A stretch of DNA of 64,000 nt from JALORV01 sp963775635 (GCA_963775635.1 CAVZJO010000016.1:62001-126000), one strand, 5' to 3'; shown: positions 28,106 through 39,620, counted from the first letter of the stretch. Translations and numbers: made by a program. Notes: a model not told the origin generated them from the letters alone.

Positions 28106-28675
28106 GTGGAGTCAAAGAGCGATTCTGTCACGCCGACCTTGCCACCCTGGATTCATCTGGATGACGCACGGATCAGCATTGCGCTGCAGGTGCAGGCCGG
28201 TGCTCGGCGAACGGCCATCGTCGGTCAGCACGGCGGCCGCCTGAAGATAGCGGTCCAAGCTCGCGCCAGTGACGGCCAGGCCAACGCCGCCGTCGTCGAG
28301 TTGCTTGCAAACGCGCTCGGTCAGGCCAGCGCCTCGGTCCGGATCACTTCGGGCACGACGAGCCGGGTCAAGCGGGTGGCGGTCGAGCGGGGCGTGCTGA
28401 CGGCCGCCGAAATCGTCCGCCGGCTGCAGGCACAAAATAAAAAAGGGCAGGCGTGCCGCCTGCCCTTGTCGCCAGAAGCTAGCGCTATTACTTCTTCGGC
28501 GCGTCCTTCGGCTTCTCACAGCCAGCCAATTCCTTCTTGGCATCGGCGGCCTTCTTGCACTCGTCGGCGGTCGGCTTCTTCGTCTTGGGCGATGGCGGCA
28601 CCGGCAAACGCGAACGAAGCGGCGATCATGGCAGCAAGCAGTTTCTTCATGTCAATAGTTCCTGGGACGGGTTAA
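28106..28675 (+). CDS. YggU/DUF167 family protein (true end probably near 28440)
   Basis: Starts at GTG 28106 with GGAG eight bases upstream. Residues 1-110 are a clear YggU/DUF167 domain: ISIALQVQAGARRTAIVGQH, RLKIAVQARASDGQANAAVV and VRITSGTTSRVKRVAVE. The open frame continues another 80 codons, antisense across a terminator hairpin and the small gene at 28488-28650, with no family similarity. An undetected single-base shift before the AAAATAAAA tract would give a stop near 28440 and a normal 110-residue protein. Small alpha/beta domain proteins of this kind have no settled function. The gene is divergent from hemE. Confidence 0.8.
   Translation: MESKSDSVTPTLPPWIHLDDARISIALQVQAGARRTAIVGQHGGRLKIAVQARASDGQANAAVVELLANALGQASASVRITSGTTSRVKRVAVERGVLTAAEIVRRLQAQNKKGQACRLPLSPEASAITSSARPSASHSQPIPSWHRRPSCTRRRSASSSWAMAAPANANEAAIMAASSFFMSIVPGTG
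28434..28467 (-). terminator. Rho-independent terminator of the small Lys-rich gene
   Basis: On the minus strand, AAGGGCAGGCG-GCA-CGCCTGCCCTT (11-base perfect stem) is followed by a TTTTTTATTTT run. It lies 21 bases after the stop of the minus-strand small gene. The hairpin is strong and the T-run unambiguous. Confidence 0.9.
28488..28650 (-). CDS. Small secreted Lys/Ala-rich protein with two Cys (one frameshift)
   Basis: About 53 residues, too short for routine gene calling. ATG 28650 opens a good signal peptide (MKKLLAAMIAASFAFAGAA). One extra base at about 28585 shifts the frame. The next frame reads KTKKPTADECKKAADAKKEL, then AGCEKPKDAPKK and TAA. The total is 3n+1 bases, the same pattern as other genes here. 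A strong terminator follows the stop. Read uncorrected it would give a nonsense Arg-rich tail. Function unknown; the mature peptide is tiny, basic and could form one disulfide. Confidence 0.7.
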
Positions 28676-28839
28676 CGGAAAAAGAGCGGGCGGGCGTACC
28701 CGGACGGGTGAGACCCTAGCTCCGCAATGGCTAACGCTTAGCCGGACCGAAGGTTGACAGAAATATGACCCGCGCGAGCAGAAAACCCGCGTCAACGGCG
28801 CACTGGGTCAAGGAAAGCGGCCTGAGTGATGCCTTTTTG

Positions 28840-29368
28840 CTACTCCTGCGGCAGCGCCAGCGTCCTGACCTGGAAACTGCCGTCGTTCTGAACCAGCCAG
28901 GTCTCCGAAAAGACCAGGTTGCCCCGGACTCAGCAGCGCTGCGGGAGGGGCCGGCAGCGGGGAAGCCGACTTCAGCGAAGCCAGAGCTTTCTGATCCAGC
29001 GACTTGATCCCGGGAGATCGAGTGATCCGAGACGACACGACCTGGCCGCTGCGATCCACCGTCGCCTCGACGACGATCACCGCCTGCAGTAAGTGATGCG
29101 GGCGCCCCTCGAATAGCTGGGCACGATTGGCGGCGTGGATGCGTTCGGCGGCGCTGCGCTTCCACGCCTCGAGCGCCGGATCGCGAGGCGCGAGTCGAAC
29201 GTTACCGGGTGCGGCCGCCGGTGGCTTTGGTACAGCAGGCGCCGGTGCCGTTGCCGGCGCCACGGCGACGGGCGCGGGCGGTGCGACAGGTGCCGGCGCC
29301 GGAACGCTGCACGCGCCCAGCACGCTCGTCAGCACGAGCAGAACGATTCGGTGTCGCGTTGGCGTCAT
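28840..29368 (-). CDS. TonB C-terminal-like lipoprotein (one frameshift)
   Basis: From ATG 29368: MTPTRHRIVLLVLTSVLGAC gives a lipobox (LGAC, Cys20). A Pro/Ala/Val linker (PAPVAPPAPVAVAPATAPAP) is built to span the periplasm, followed by a TonB-C domain (LLQAVIVVEATVDRSGQVVS, RITRSPGIKSLDQKALASLK). Frame is lost after LLSPG (one extra G in AGTCCGGGGC, near 28935). The next frame ends properly as NLVFSETWLVQNDGSFQVRT, LALPQE, stop at 28840. TonB-type domains transmit energy or tether to outer-membrane partners; a lipidated version may be a periplasmic link rather than a true TonB. Its start overlaps the UspA stop by four bases, so the two are coupled. Confidence 0.82.
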
Positions 29369-29802
29369 CGGACGACCAGTACGGGAAGCGTCGTATCGGC
29401 CAGCAAGCGCTGGGTTTCCGAGCCGAGCACCAGCCCGGCCAGTCCGCGTCGACCATGCGAAGCCATGACAATCAATCCGGCCCCGGTCTGGTCGGCCGCT
29501 GCGAGGATGCCGCGATGGACCTCGGCCGTTTCCTGCATCGATGTCTGGCAGGCGATGCCGCGTTGCCGGGCAATCTCGGTAGCGCGCGCCAGGCGCGCGC
29601 TCGCCTCGGCACCGACTGCTGACTGGTAGTCGGCTCCGGCCAGCGCGCTGGATTCGCCGACGGCGCTGTATGGGTAAGGAGCGGCGACACTGACCGCGAT
29701 CAGGTCGGCCCTGAGTTCGCGCGCCAGTTCTGCCGCAGTTTCGACGGCGCGTTCGGACAATGAGGAACCGTCGGTAGCAACCATGACCTTCCCGTTGAAC
29801 AT
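29365..29802 (-). CDS. UspA-family universal stress protein
   Basis: 145 residues from ATG 29802, chosen because AGGAG lies seven bases upstream; the open frame extends ten codons further without support. It has the Usp fold: VMVATDGSSLSERAVETAAE at the N-terminus and the ATP-binding loop MASHGRRGLAGLVLGSETQR (G-2x-G-9x-G-S/T) near the C-terminus. Usp proteins accumulate under starvation and stress; this is the ATP-binding type. It lies just downstream of the ATP synthase terminator on the same strand and overlaps the TonB-C gene (ATGA). Confidence 0.92.
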   Translation of the reverse strand: MFNGKVMVATDGSSLSERAVETAAELARELRADLIAVSVAAPYPYSAVGESSALAGADYQSAVGAEASARLARATEIARQRGIACQTSMQETAEVHRGILAAADQTGAGLIVMASHGRRGLAGLVLGSETQRLLADTTLPVLVVR

Positions 29803-29836
29803 TCGATGCTCCTGAATGGTTTTCGGCACCAAAAAG

Positions 29837-29868
29837 AAAAAGGGGCAGCCGCAGCCGCCCCCCTTTTT
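29837..29868 (-). terminator. Terminator of the ATP synthase operon
   Basis: A-rich/T-rich flanked GC hairpin: AAAAAGGGGC ... GCCCCCCTTTTT. Read leftward it ends CCCCTTTTTCTTTTTGG, a good T-tract, 14 bases beyond the atpC stop. Symmetry means it could also stop rightward transcription. Confidence 0.85.
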
Positions 29869-29881
29869 ACGCTAGACCAGC

Positions 29882-30301
29882 CTACTTGCCGCGGATCTTG
29901 CGGATTGCGGCGAGCTGGGCCGCCATCGACGATAGTTCGGCCTCGGCCTTGGCGATTTCAAGGTCGTTGTTCGCGTTACGGCGCGCCTCCTCGGCGTGCT
30001 GCAGCGCCTCGCGCGCCTTCGCTTCGTCAAGATCCTTGCCACGGATCGCGGTATCCGCCAGCACGGTCACTACGTGCGGCTGCACCTCGAGGATCCCCCC
30101 GGCGACGAAGATCTGTTCGTGATCATCCTTGCCCGGCACCTTGATTCGCACCACGCCCGGCTTGATGCGCGTGATCAGCGGCGTGTGGCGCGGATAGATG
30201 CCGAGTTCGCCGGCCTCGCCGGGGAGTGCTACGAACTCCGCCTCGCCGGAGAAGATCGATTCCTCGGCGCTAACGACGTCAACCTGGATGGTTGTGGCCA
30301 T
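29882..30301 (-). CDS. atpC: ATP synthase epsilon subunit
   Basis: 139 residues. Epsilon is part of the central stalk of F1 and inhibits ATP hydrolysis through its C-terminal helices. Family blocks are IQVDVVSAEESIFSGEAEFV, LPGEAGELGIYPRHTPLITR and VTVLADTAIRGKDLDEAKAR; the helical C-terminus ends KAEAELSSMAAQLAAIRKIR. It is the last gene of the minus-strand operon, 24 bases after atpD, with a terminator behind it. The frame is intact. Confidence 0.96.
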   Translation of the reverse strand: MATTIQVDVVSAEESIFSGEAEFVALPGEAGELGIYPRHTPLITRIKPGVVRIKVPGKDDHEQIFVAGGILEVQPHVVTVLADTAIRGKDLDEAKAREALQHAEEARRNANNDLEIAKAEAELSSMAAQLAAIRKIRGK

Positions 30302-30325
30302 GTTGCCTCCTCAAGACGGCCGCGC

Positions 30326-31768
<1,443 letters not shown>

Positions 31769-31806
31769 AGGATTTCCTCAGTTCTGCCCTTCGGTTCGAT
31801 TCGCGA

Positions 31807-32688
31807 TCAGGACACCGCGGCGGCGCCGCCGACGATTTCCGAGATCTCCTTCGTGATGCCGGCCTGCCGCGTCTTGTTGTAGATGAGCTGCAGTTCTTCG
31901 ATCAGCTTCTTCGCGTTGTCCGACGCCGCCTTCATCGCCACCATGCGCGCGCTCTGCTCGGACGCCATGTTCTCGGCGACCGCCTGGTAGATCAGCGACT
32001 CGGCATAGCGGAGCAGCAGCGCGTCGATCACTGCCGGCGCGTCGGGCTCGTAGATGTAGTCCCACGAGTACGCGCGCTTCTCTTCCTCGGTCTGCACCAG
32101 GTGCTCGTACGACAGCGGCAGCAGCTGCTCGATCACCGGCTCCTGCTTCATCGTGTTGACGAAGCGCGAATAGGCGACGTAGACCGCGTCGATGCGCCCG
32201 TCGGCATACATGTCGATCAGCGCCTTGACTGGCCCGATCAGCTTTTCCAGGTGCGGACGATCGCCGATCTGCACGTAGTGCGAGACGATGCTGGCATTGA
32301 GCCGCTGCAGGAAGCCGAAGCCCCGGTTGCCGATGGCGGTCGTATGGGCCTTGACGCCCTGCGCATCGAGTTCCTTGATCCGCTGCAGCACTGCGCGCTG
32401 GATGTTGGTGTTGAGTCCGCCGCACAGGCCCTTGTCGGTCGTGACCAGGATGATCCCGACCGCCTTGATCGACTCGCGCTTCTGCAGGAACGGCGGCCGG
32501 TACTCCGGATTGGCCAGCGCCAGGTGCGCGACGATGTTGCGGATCTTGTCGCCGTACGGCCTGAACTGGCGCATCCGTTCCTGCGCCTTGCGCATCTTGG
32601 AGGCCGCGACCATTTCCATCGCCTTGGTGATCTTGCGCGTGTTCTGCACGCTCTTGATCTTCAGGCGGATCTCTTTGGTACCTGCCAT
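31807..32688 (-). CDS. atpG: ATP synthase gamma subunit
   Basis: 293 residues. Gamma is the rotating central shaft of F1. N-terminus MAGTKEIRLKIKSVQNTRKI followed by TKAMEMVAASKMRKAQ. The conserved ILVTTDKGLCGGLNTNIQR is present. The C-terminal helix reads SARMVAMKAASDNAKKLIEE and LIYNKTRQAGITKEISEIVG. It is spaced 38 bases from atpD and 15 from atpA, all co-oriented. The frame is intact and the length normal. Confidence 0.97.
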   Translation of the reverse strand: MAGTKEIRLKIKSVQNTRKITKAMEMVAASKMRKAQERMRQFRPYGDKIRNIVAHLALANPEYRPPFLQKRESIKAVGIILVTTDKGLCGGLNTNIQRAVLQRIKELDAQGVKAHTTAIGNRGFGFLQRLNASIVSHYVQIGDRPHLEKLIGPVKALIDMYADGRIDAVYVAYSRFVNTMKQEPVIEQLLPLSYEHLVQTEEEKRAYSWDYIYEPDAPAVIDALLLRYAESLIYQAVAENMASEQSARMVAMKAASDNAKKLIEELQLIYNKTRQAGITKEISEIVGGAAAVS

Positions 32689-32703
32689 GGCTTCACTCGA
32701 GCA

Positions 32704-34245
<1,542 letters not shown>

Positions 34246-34274
34246 CTTTCAACTCCGAAAAATTCAGGCGCCGC

Positions 34275-34814
34275 TTAAGCAGTGAGCGCCGTCTGCATTT
34301 CTGCCAGGCGCGCGCGGACCGAGCCGTCGAGCACCTGGTCACCGACGCTGGCGCGAACGCCGCCGATCAGTTCGGGATTCACGCGAACCTCGGGCTTGAG
34401 CTTCTGGCCGAACTTCTTCGAGAGCGACGCCACCAGTTCCGAGACCTGGCCGTCAGCGAGCGGAAACGCCGTCTCTATCAGGCAGTCGGCAACGCCTTCG
34501 GCGCGGTTCTTCAGCACGCGGAACTGCGCGGCCACTTGGGGCAACACGGTCAGTCGCTGATTTTCGATCAGCAACTTGAGGAAGTTGGCCGCTTCAGCCG
34601 GCAGCGGCGCTTTCATCATGCCCGTCAGCAGGCCAAAAACCTGCGCGTGGTCGAGGTTCGGGTCGGCGACCACCTCGGCTACCTGCGGGTGCGCCATCAG
34701 GCCAGCGAGATCGTCGGCGGCCGCAAGCCAGGCGTCGAGCTTCTCCCCGCTCTCTTGCGCGACCGAAAACAGAGCCTCGGCGTAGGGCCGGGCAACGGTC
34801 GACAGCTCGGCCAT
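34275..34814 (-). CDS. atpH: ATP synthase delta subunit
   Basis: 179 residues. Delta clamps the peripheral stalk to the top of F1. MAELSTVARPYAEALFSVAQ is the family N-terminus and LKLLIENQRLTVLPQVAAQF the middle. The C-terminal VRVNPELIGGVRASVGDQVL, DGSVRARL is the signature. It starts two bases after the atpF stop and ends 29 before atpA. The frame is intact. Confidence 0.96.
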   Translation of the reverse strand: MAELSTVARPYAEALFSVAQESGEKLDAWLAAADDLAGLMAHPQVAEVVADPNLDHAQVFGLLTGMMKAPLPAEAANFLKLLIENQRLTVLPQVAAQFRVLKNRAEGVADCLIETAFPLADGQVSELVASLSKKFGQKLKPEVRVNPELIGGVRASVGDQVLDGSVRARLAEMQTALTA

Positions 34815-34816
34815 GG

Positions 34817-35287
34817 CTACAGCCTCCCCTTCAGCTGCGACAGCAGTTCGGCGTGGACCTGCGCATTGACCTCGCGCCTCAGGATCTGCTCGGCGCCGGC
34901 GATCGCCAGGACAGCGACCTGGTCGCGCAGCGCTTCTTTCGCGCGCTGCATTTCCTGCTCGGCCTCGGCCTTCGCAGCAGCGATCAGGCGATCGCCTTCG
35001 ACCTTCGCCTGACCCTTCGCCTCGTCGATGACGGCCTGCGCGCGCTTCTCGGTTTCAGCCATCAGCGCTTGCGCACGCGCGCGCGCGTCGGCATCGAGTT
35101 GCGCGATCTTCTTCTGTGCCTCGTCGAGGCTGCGGTTGCCGCGGTCGGCGGCCGCAAGACCGTCGGCGATCTTCTTCTGGCGCTCGTCGAGCGCCCTGAT
35201 CAGCGGTGGCCAGATGAACTTCATCGTGACCCACGCACCGATGAAGAACACCGCCATCTGGACGAAAAGCGTCGCGTTGATGTTCAT
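34817..35287 (-). CDS. atpF: ATP synthase b subunit (peripheral stalk)
   Basis: 156 residues from ATG 35287 (MNINATLFVQMAVFFIGAWV); the open frame extends 16 codons upstream without similarity. One N-terminal membrane helix is followed by a long charged coiled coil (DERQKKIADGLAAADRGNRS ... QALMAETEKRAQAVIDEAKG), which dimerises to form the stator. It ends VNAQVHAELLSQLKGRL, next to delta. Normal length for beta- and gammaproteobacteria. Confidence 0.96.
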   Translation of the reverse strand: MNINATLFVQMAVFFIGAWVTMKFIWPPLIRALDERQKKIADGLAAADRGNRSLDEAQKKIAQLDADARARAQALMAETEKRAQAVIDEAKGQAKVEGDRLIAAAKAEAEQEMQRAKEALRDQVAVLAIAGAEQILRREVNAQVHAELLSQLKGRL

Positions 35288-35369
35288 GGATGAACCCGGT
35301 AAATGCGCTCCCGGCGCCAGGCGCCGGACCCGCAATTGAGGTTGATCGTTCGGAAACGCGCGCTCGGCG

Positions 35370-35624
<255 letters not shown>

Positions 35625-35662
35625 TCAGTACGGAACGTGGTGGCGGGTTGCAATCAATTCAA

Positions 35663-36634
35663 TCAATGGGCTTCGTGCGCCTGCCCGATGTAGACCAGCG
35701 TCAGCATCATGAAGATGAAGGCCTGCAGCAAAACGATTAGAACGTGGAAGAGCCACCAGAGCGTGCCGGCGACGGCATGACCGATAGCTAGGAAGAAACT
35801 GGGCTGGACAAAAAAGAAGATGAGCCCGCCAACGACTAGGAGCATCAGCGCCTGTGTTCCGCGCCGGGAAGCCAACAGCCAAAGGGTCCCGAGGAGATAA
35901 ATGACAAGCACGATGCTCCAAGCCAGCGAGTTTGGCCAGCTCCTTTCTGCGCCCCAAGTAGCTCCGAGAAGCGCGATCAGGAAGAACAGCAGCTCGCCTG
36001 CATACATGTTGCCGAACAGCCGCATGCCGAGCGAGACGCACTTGGCGGCGTACTCGATCAGGTTGAGCAGGAAATTGAACGGCCACAGCAGCGGGTGCGC
36101 ACCGAACGGAGCCGTGAACAGCTCGTGCACCCAGCCTCCCGCGCCCTTGATCTTGATGCCGTAGTAGATCATCAACAGCAGCACTGAGATCGACATCCCG
36201 AGCGTCCCGTTGAGATCTGCGGTCGGCAGTGGACGCAGATATTCGGTGTGGAAGACGTTGTGAGCGATCCACGGAAACAACTCCACCGGTATCAGATCGA
36301 TCGCGTTCATCAGAATGATCCACAGGAACACCGTCAGCCCGAGCGGGGCGATGAAGCTGCGGTCGCCGTGCACGATCGACTTGCTCTGTTCCTCGACCAG
36401 TTCGACCAGAACCTCGATCGCCGCCTGGAACCTGCCCGGCACGCCGGCCGTGACCTTGCGCGCCGCCAGCCACAGCAGCAACAGCACGCAGCAAAGAATC
36501 AGGATCGAAAAGAAGATCGTGTCGAGGTTGAATACCGTGAAGTCGACGACCGACTTCTGCTTGCCCGCCGACAGGTGTGTCAGGTGGTGGACGATGTACT
36601 CGGTGGCGGTCGGAGCGTGGTCGGTTGCAGCCAT
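35663..36634 (-). CDS. atpB: ATP synthase a subunit with an extra membrane insert
   Basis: 323 residues, about 35-45 longer than typical betaproteobacterial AtpB. The normal parts are present: RFQAAIEVLVELVEEQSKSI, the half-channel Arg helix in CVSLGMRLFGNMYAGELLFF, and the C-terminal LIVLLQAFIFMMLTLVYIGQ. Between them, where relatives have a short loop and one helix, lies an insert with WSIVLVIYLLGTLWLLASRR and MLLVVGGLIFFFVQPSFFLA, probably two additional spans. Bases 35781-35970 are about 57% GC by hand count, below the surroundings. The frame is intact throughout, so this is not the error pattern seen elsewhere. It acts as the proton channel of Fo. Confidence 0.93.
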   Translation of the reverse strand: MAATDHAPTATEYIVHHLTHLSAGKQKSVVDFTVFNLDTIFFSILILCCVLLLLWLAARKVTAGVPGRFQAAIEVLVELVEEQSKSIVHGDRSFIAPLGLTVFLWIILMNAIDLIPVELFPWIAHNVFHTEYLRPLPTADLNGTLGMSISVLLLMIYYGIKIKGAGGWVHELFTAPFGAHPLLWPFNFLLNLIEYAAKCVSLGMRLFGNMYAGELLFFLIALLGATWGAERSWPNSLAWSIVLVIYLLGTLWLLASRRGTQALMLLVVGGLIFFFVQPSFFLAIGHAVAGTLWWLFHVLIVLLQAFIFMMLTLVYIGQAHEAH

Positions 36635-36649
36635 GTTGTAGGACCCGTC

Positions 36650-36988
36650 CTATCTGATCAGCAGCGCCAGTACGTAGCTCTTCAGCACGGCGATGATGGA
36701 CACCAGCATCGCCAGCCAAACCAGGTTCTTGTAAGTCGCGACGACCAGCGCCAACAGCGCGATCGTGGAAAGCACCTTAACGAATTCCCCGACCAAGAAC
36801 ACGGCGGCGTCGGTCCCCTGGGGCCGGCGGCTCGCAGCGGCCAACTTCAGCGCAAACAACCCGTTCGGAATGAAGCAGGCGGCGCCCCCCAACAGCGCGG
36901 AAATCGCTGCATGCGGCCCTCCGATGAACGCGCTCAGCAGCGAAACGGCGACGGTTGTGAGTATCTGCAGCAGGACGATTCGGAACAT
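36650..36988 (-). CDS. atpI: ATP synthase protein I
   Basis: 112 residues with four membrane helices (LLQILTTVAVSLLSAFIGG; ALLGGAACFIPNGLFAL; LVGEFVKVLSTIALLALVVA; LVWLAMLVSIIAVLKSYVLA). AtpI assists c-ring assembly and may conduct Mg2+. It is the first gene of the atp operon, preceded by a recognisable sigma70 promoter at 37048-37077. The frame is intact. Confidence 0.9.
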   Translation of the reverse strand: MFRIVLLQILTTVAVSLLSAFIGGPHAAISALLGGAACFIPNGLFALKLAAASRRPQGTDAAVFLVGEFVKVLSTIALLALVVATYKNLVWLAMLVSIIAVLKSYVLALLIR

Positions 36989-37047
36989 GGTGCCGCTCCG
37001 AGCGCCCTACGACGGGATCTTGAGTCCGACTTCGCCAAAGCCGCAAG

Positions 37048-37077
37048 ATTCTACGAGGCGCGCCGAGCCCTGGTCAA
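37048..37077 (-). promoter_or_regulatory. Sigma70 promoter of the atp operon
   Basis: On the minus strand TTGACC (37077-37072), an 18-base spacer, then TAGAAT (37053-37048). Each box differs from consensus at one position. It lies about 60 bases upstream of the atpI start and just beyond the end of parB, the expected place for the ATP synthase promoter. Confidence 0.75.
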
Positions 37078-37104
37078 ATTTGCGTTGCGACGCGTTAGGC
37101 GCGC

Positions 37105-37963
37105 TCAGTGCACGCGCAGGCGAGCCACGATGCCATCGAGCTGGTCGAGGCTGTCGAAGCGAATCACCAGCTGGCCGCGGCCCTTCGCGTCCGCCTTCAG
37201 ACGCACCGGCGCACCCAGCGCGTCGGACAGCTCGTCTTCGAGCCGCACGACATCGCGGCTGCGCGCTTTCGGACTGGGCCGGACGCTTGCTGGAGGCCGT
37301 GCCGTGCCGGGCAACGAGCGTCTCGGCTTCGCGCACCGACAGGCCCCGCGCCGAGATCCGGTGCGCCAGCTGGATTTGCGCCGCCGAATCTACGGCGAGC
37401 AGGGCTCGCGCGTGTCCCATGTCGATTCCGCCGCCGAGCAGCATGTCCTGTACCGGGGCCGCCAGATTCAGCAGGCGGAGCAGATTCGAAGTCGCACTGC
37501 GCGATCGGCCGATTGCCTGCGCCGCCTGCTCGTGCGTGAAATCGAATTCGCGGATAAGCCGCTGCACGCCCTGCGCTTCCTCGAGTGGATTCAGGTCTTC
37601 GCGCTGGATGTTCTCGATCAGCGCCATCGCCAGCGCCGCGGTGTCCGGCACCGGCTTGATCAGGACCGGAACCTCGTCGAGGCCGGCCATCTGTGCGGCA
37701 CGAAAGCGGCGCTCGCCCGCGATGATCTCGTACTGCCCGCCGTCGACCGGGCGCACGAGGATCGGCTGCATGACGCCTTGGACGCGGATCGAATCCGCCA
37801 GCTCCGAGAGGGCCTGCGGATCCATCCGCGTGCGCGGCTGATACTTGCCGGGTCGCAGGCGGCTGACCGGCAGCGCGGCCGGTGCCGAGCTCGATGGCGG
37901 AGACGACTCGCCGCCGAGCAGCGCATCGAGTCCTCGCCCCAGGCCCTTGGGCCGTTTCATCAT
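37105..37963 (-). CDS. parB: Chromosome-partitioning protein ParB (one frameshift)
   Basis: ParB binds parS and spreads as a CTP-dependent clamp to segregate the origin. It starts MMKRPKGLGRGLDALLGG. The ParB/Srx domain has LRPGKYQPRTRMDP and the CTP-binding GERRFRAAQMAGL; the HTH is FDFTHEQAAQAIGRSRSATS. After LSVREAETLVARHGT an extra base (near 37290) shifts the frame. The C-terminal dimerisation domain continues RDVVRLEDELSDALGAPVRL and GQLVIRFDSLDQLDGIVARL before stopping at 37105. The span is 3n+1. Its start overlaps the acetyltransferase stop (ATGA). Matching parS sites lie at 42886 and 42913. Confidence 0.93.
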
Positions 37964-38764
37964 CGCTGTCCTCCAACCTCGGCGGGCGCCGCGCGATACC
38001 AGTAGGCGTAGCGATCGCGGAACCCAAATTTGCGGTAGACGTGACGCGCCGGGGCATTGACCGCGTCGACCTGCAGGTAGGCGATGCGCGCCCCGGCCTG
38101 AACACCGCGCTCAAGCAGCGCCGCCACGATCGCGGTGGCTAGGCCACGCCCGCGATGTTCGACCGCAGTAACCATGTTGAAGAGTCCGACACAGTCACCG
38201 TCGATGACGATCTGGCCGCAGGCGATCGCCGCGGCACCGTCGCGCACCACCAGGCTGTGGCTCGGCAGCGTGCAGCGCGTGATGCGTTGCGATTCGGCGG
38301 CTGCTTCGGCTGGCGGCGATCCACGTAACGTGCCCGCGACCGCGGCGAATTCGGCGGCCTCAACGCGAATCCAGGGCAACGGTCGCGGCAACGCGATCGA
38401 ACGCTACTGCATCGAGCCACATCACCCGGGTTTCTTCGCGTGCGAGATAATCGGCGCGATCGAGCACGCGATCGAGTTCGGCGGGCTGCGTAAATGGCGT
38501 GATGCGATACAGGCAAGGCAGGCCAACGCGCCGATAGAACGCTTCCACAGCGGCCAGCTTGGCGTCGAGCGGAATGCGGCCCGCTCCGATCGCGTTGACC
38601 GATCTGGCGCGCTTGGCCTTGCCGGGTGAATACCTGAGCAGCCATCCGTCGTAGATCGACTGCTGTGATGGCTGCGACGACGACAGGCCTGCGTCCTCGA
38701 GGCGCGCACCGAGCGCGTCATCGGCGCTGCGCAGCACATCTGGAACGGCCGCTGGATCGAACAT
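37960..38764 (-). CDS. GNAT acetyltransferase coupled between parA and parB (one frameshift)
   Basis: About 267 residues. The N-terminal half (LEDAGLSSSQPSQQSIYDGW, LLRYSPGKAKRARSVNAIGA, YRITPFTQPAELD) is in one frame. One extra base near 38385 moves the rest to another, which holds the acetyl-CoA-binding GNAT core: NMVTAVEHRGRGLATAIVAA, LQVDAVNAPARHVYRKFGF and RYAYWYR. Fusion-like architecture of two degenerate GNAT halves is common in this subgroup. Its ATG overlaps the parA stop (TGATG) and its stop overlaps the parB ATG (ATGA), so all three are translated together. The substrate is unknown. Confidence 0.85.
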
Positions 38765-39534
38765 CAGAGCGTGCGGATGCGGTCGATCATTTCGGCACCG
38801 AAGGCGACATACGCCTGAGCGCCCTTCGATGCGCGGTCGTACGCCACGCCGGGCAGGCCGTAACTCGGAGCCTCCGCCAGGCGGACATTGCGCGGGATGA
38901 TGGTCGAGAAGACCTTGTCGCCGAACTTGTCGACCAGCTGCTCCGAGACCTGCTGCTGCAGCGTCATGCGCGGGTCATACATGACGCGCAGCAAGCCGAT
39001 GATGCGCAGATCGGGATTCAGATTCGCCGCCACACGCTTGATGGTGTTCACCAGATCGGCCAGTCCCTCGAGCGCGAAGTACTCGCACTGCATCGGGATG
39101 ATCACGCCGTGCGCGGCACATAAACCGTTGAGGGTCAGTAGCGATAGCGAGGGCGGGCAGTCGATCAGGATGAAGTCGTACAGCGCTTCGACCTCGACCA
39201 GCGCCGACTTCAGTCGCGTCTCGCGGCCTTCGAACTCGACGAGTTCGACTTCTGCGCCCGCGAGCTCGCGATTGGCGCCGAGCACGTCGTACCCGCCCTG
39301 TTCTGCGTACTGGCGCGCAGCTGTCACATCGCTCAGTCCGAGCAGCACCTGATACACCGATGCGCGCAGCACTCGCTTGTCGATGCCGCTGCCCATCGTC
39401 GCGTTACCCTGAGGGTCGAGATCGACCAGCAGTACCTTCGGTCCGTGTGCAGCGATTCCTGCTGCGAGGTTGACCGCCGTCGTCGTCTTGCCTACCCCGC
39501 CCTTCTGATTGGCGATGCAGAAGATGCGCGCCAT
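38764..39534 (-). CDS. parA: Chromosome-partitioning ATPase ParA (Soj)
   Basis: 256 residues. Deviant Walker A KGGVGKTTTAVNLA is within the first 25 residues; Walker A' reads VLLVDLDPQGNATMGSG, followed by FILIDCPPSLSLLTLNGLCA. It is a chromosomal-type ParA without the N-terminal HTH of plasmid ParAs. ParA forms ATP-dependent gradients on the nucleoid that pull ParB-parS complexes apart. It begins the parA-GNAT-parB transcript, 86 bases after the LysE gene. The frame is intact. Confidence 0.96.
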   Translation of the reverse strand: MARIFCIANQKGGVGKTTTAVNLAAGIAAHGPKVLLVDLDPQGNATMGSGIDKRVLRASVYQVLLGLSDVTAARQYAEQGGYDVLGANRELAGAEVELVEFEGRETRLKSALVEVEALYDFILIDCPPSLSLLTLNGLCAAHGVIIPMQCEYFALEGLADLVNTIKRVAANLNPDLRIIGLLRVMYDPRMTLQQQVSEQLVDKFGDKVFSTIIPRNVRLAEAPSYGLPGVAYDRASKGAQAYVAFGAEMIDRIRTL

Positions 39535-39620
39535 TCAGCGATCGATCCCGTGAGCGTGCAGCGAGAAGGACCGTGGCGCAAGGAACGCGGATCGCAGCCC
39601 CGCGCACATCGTCGACGGCC

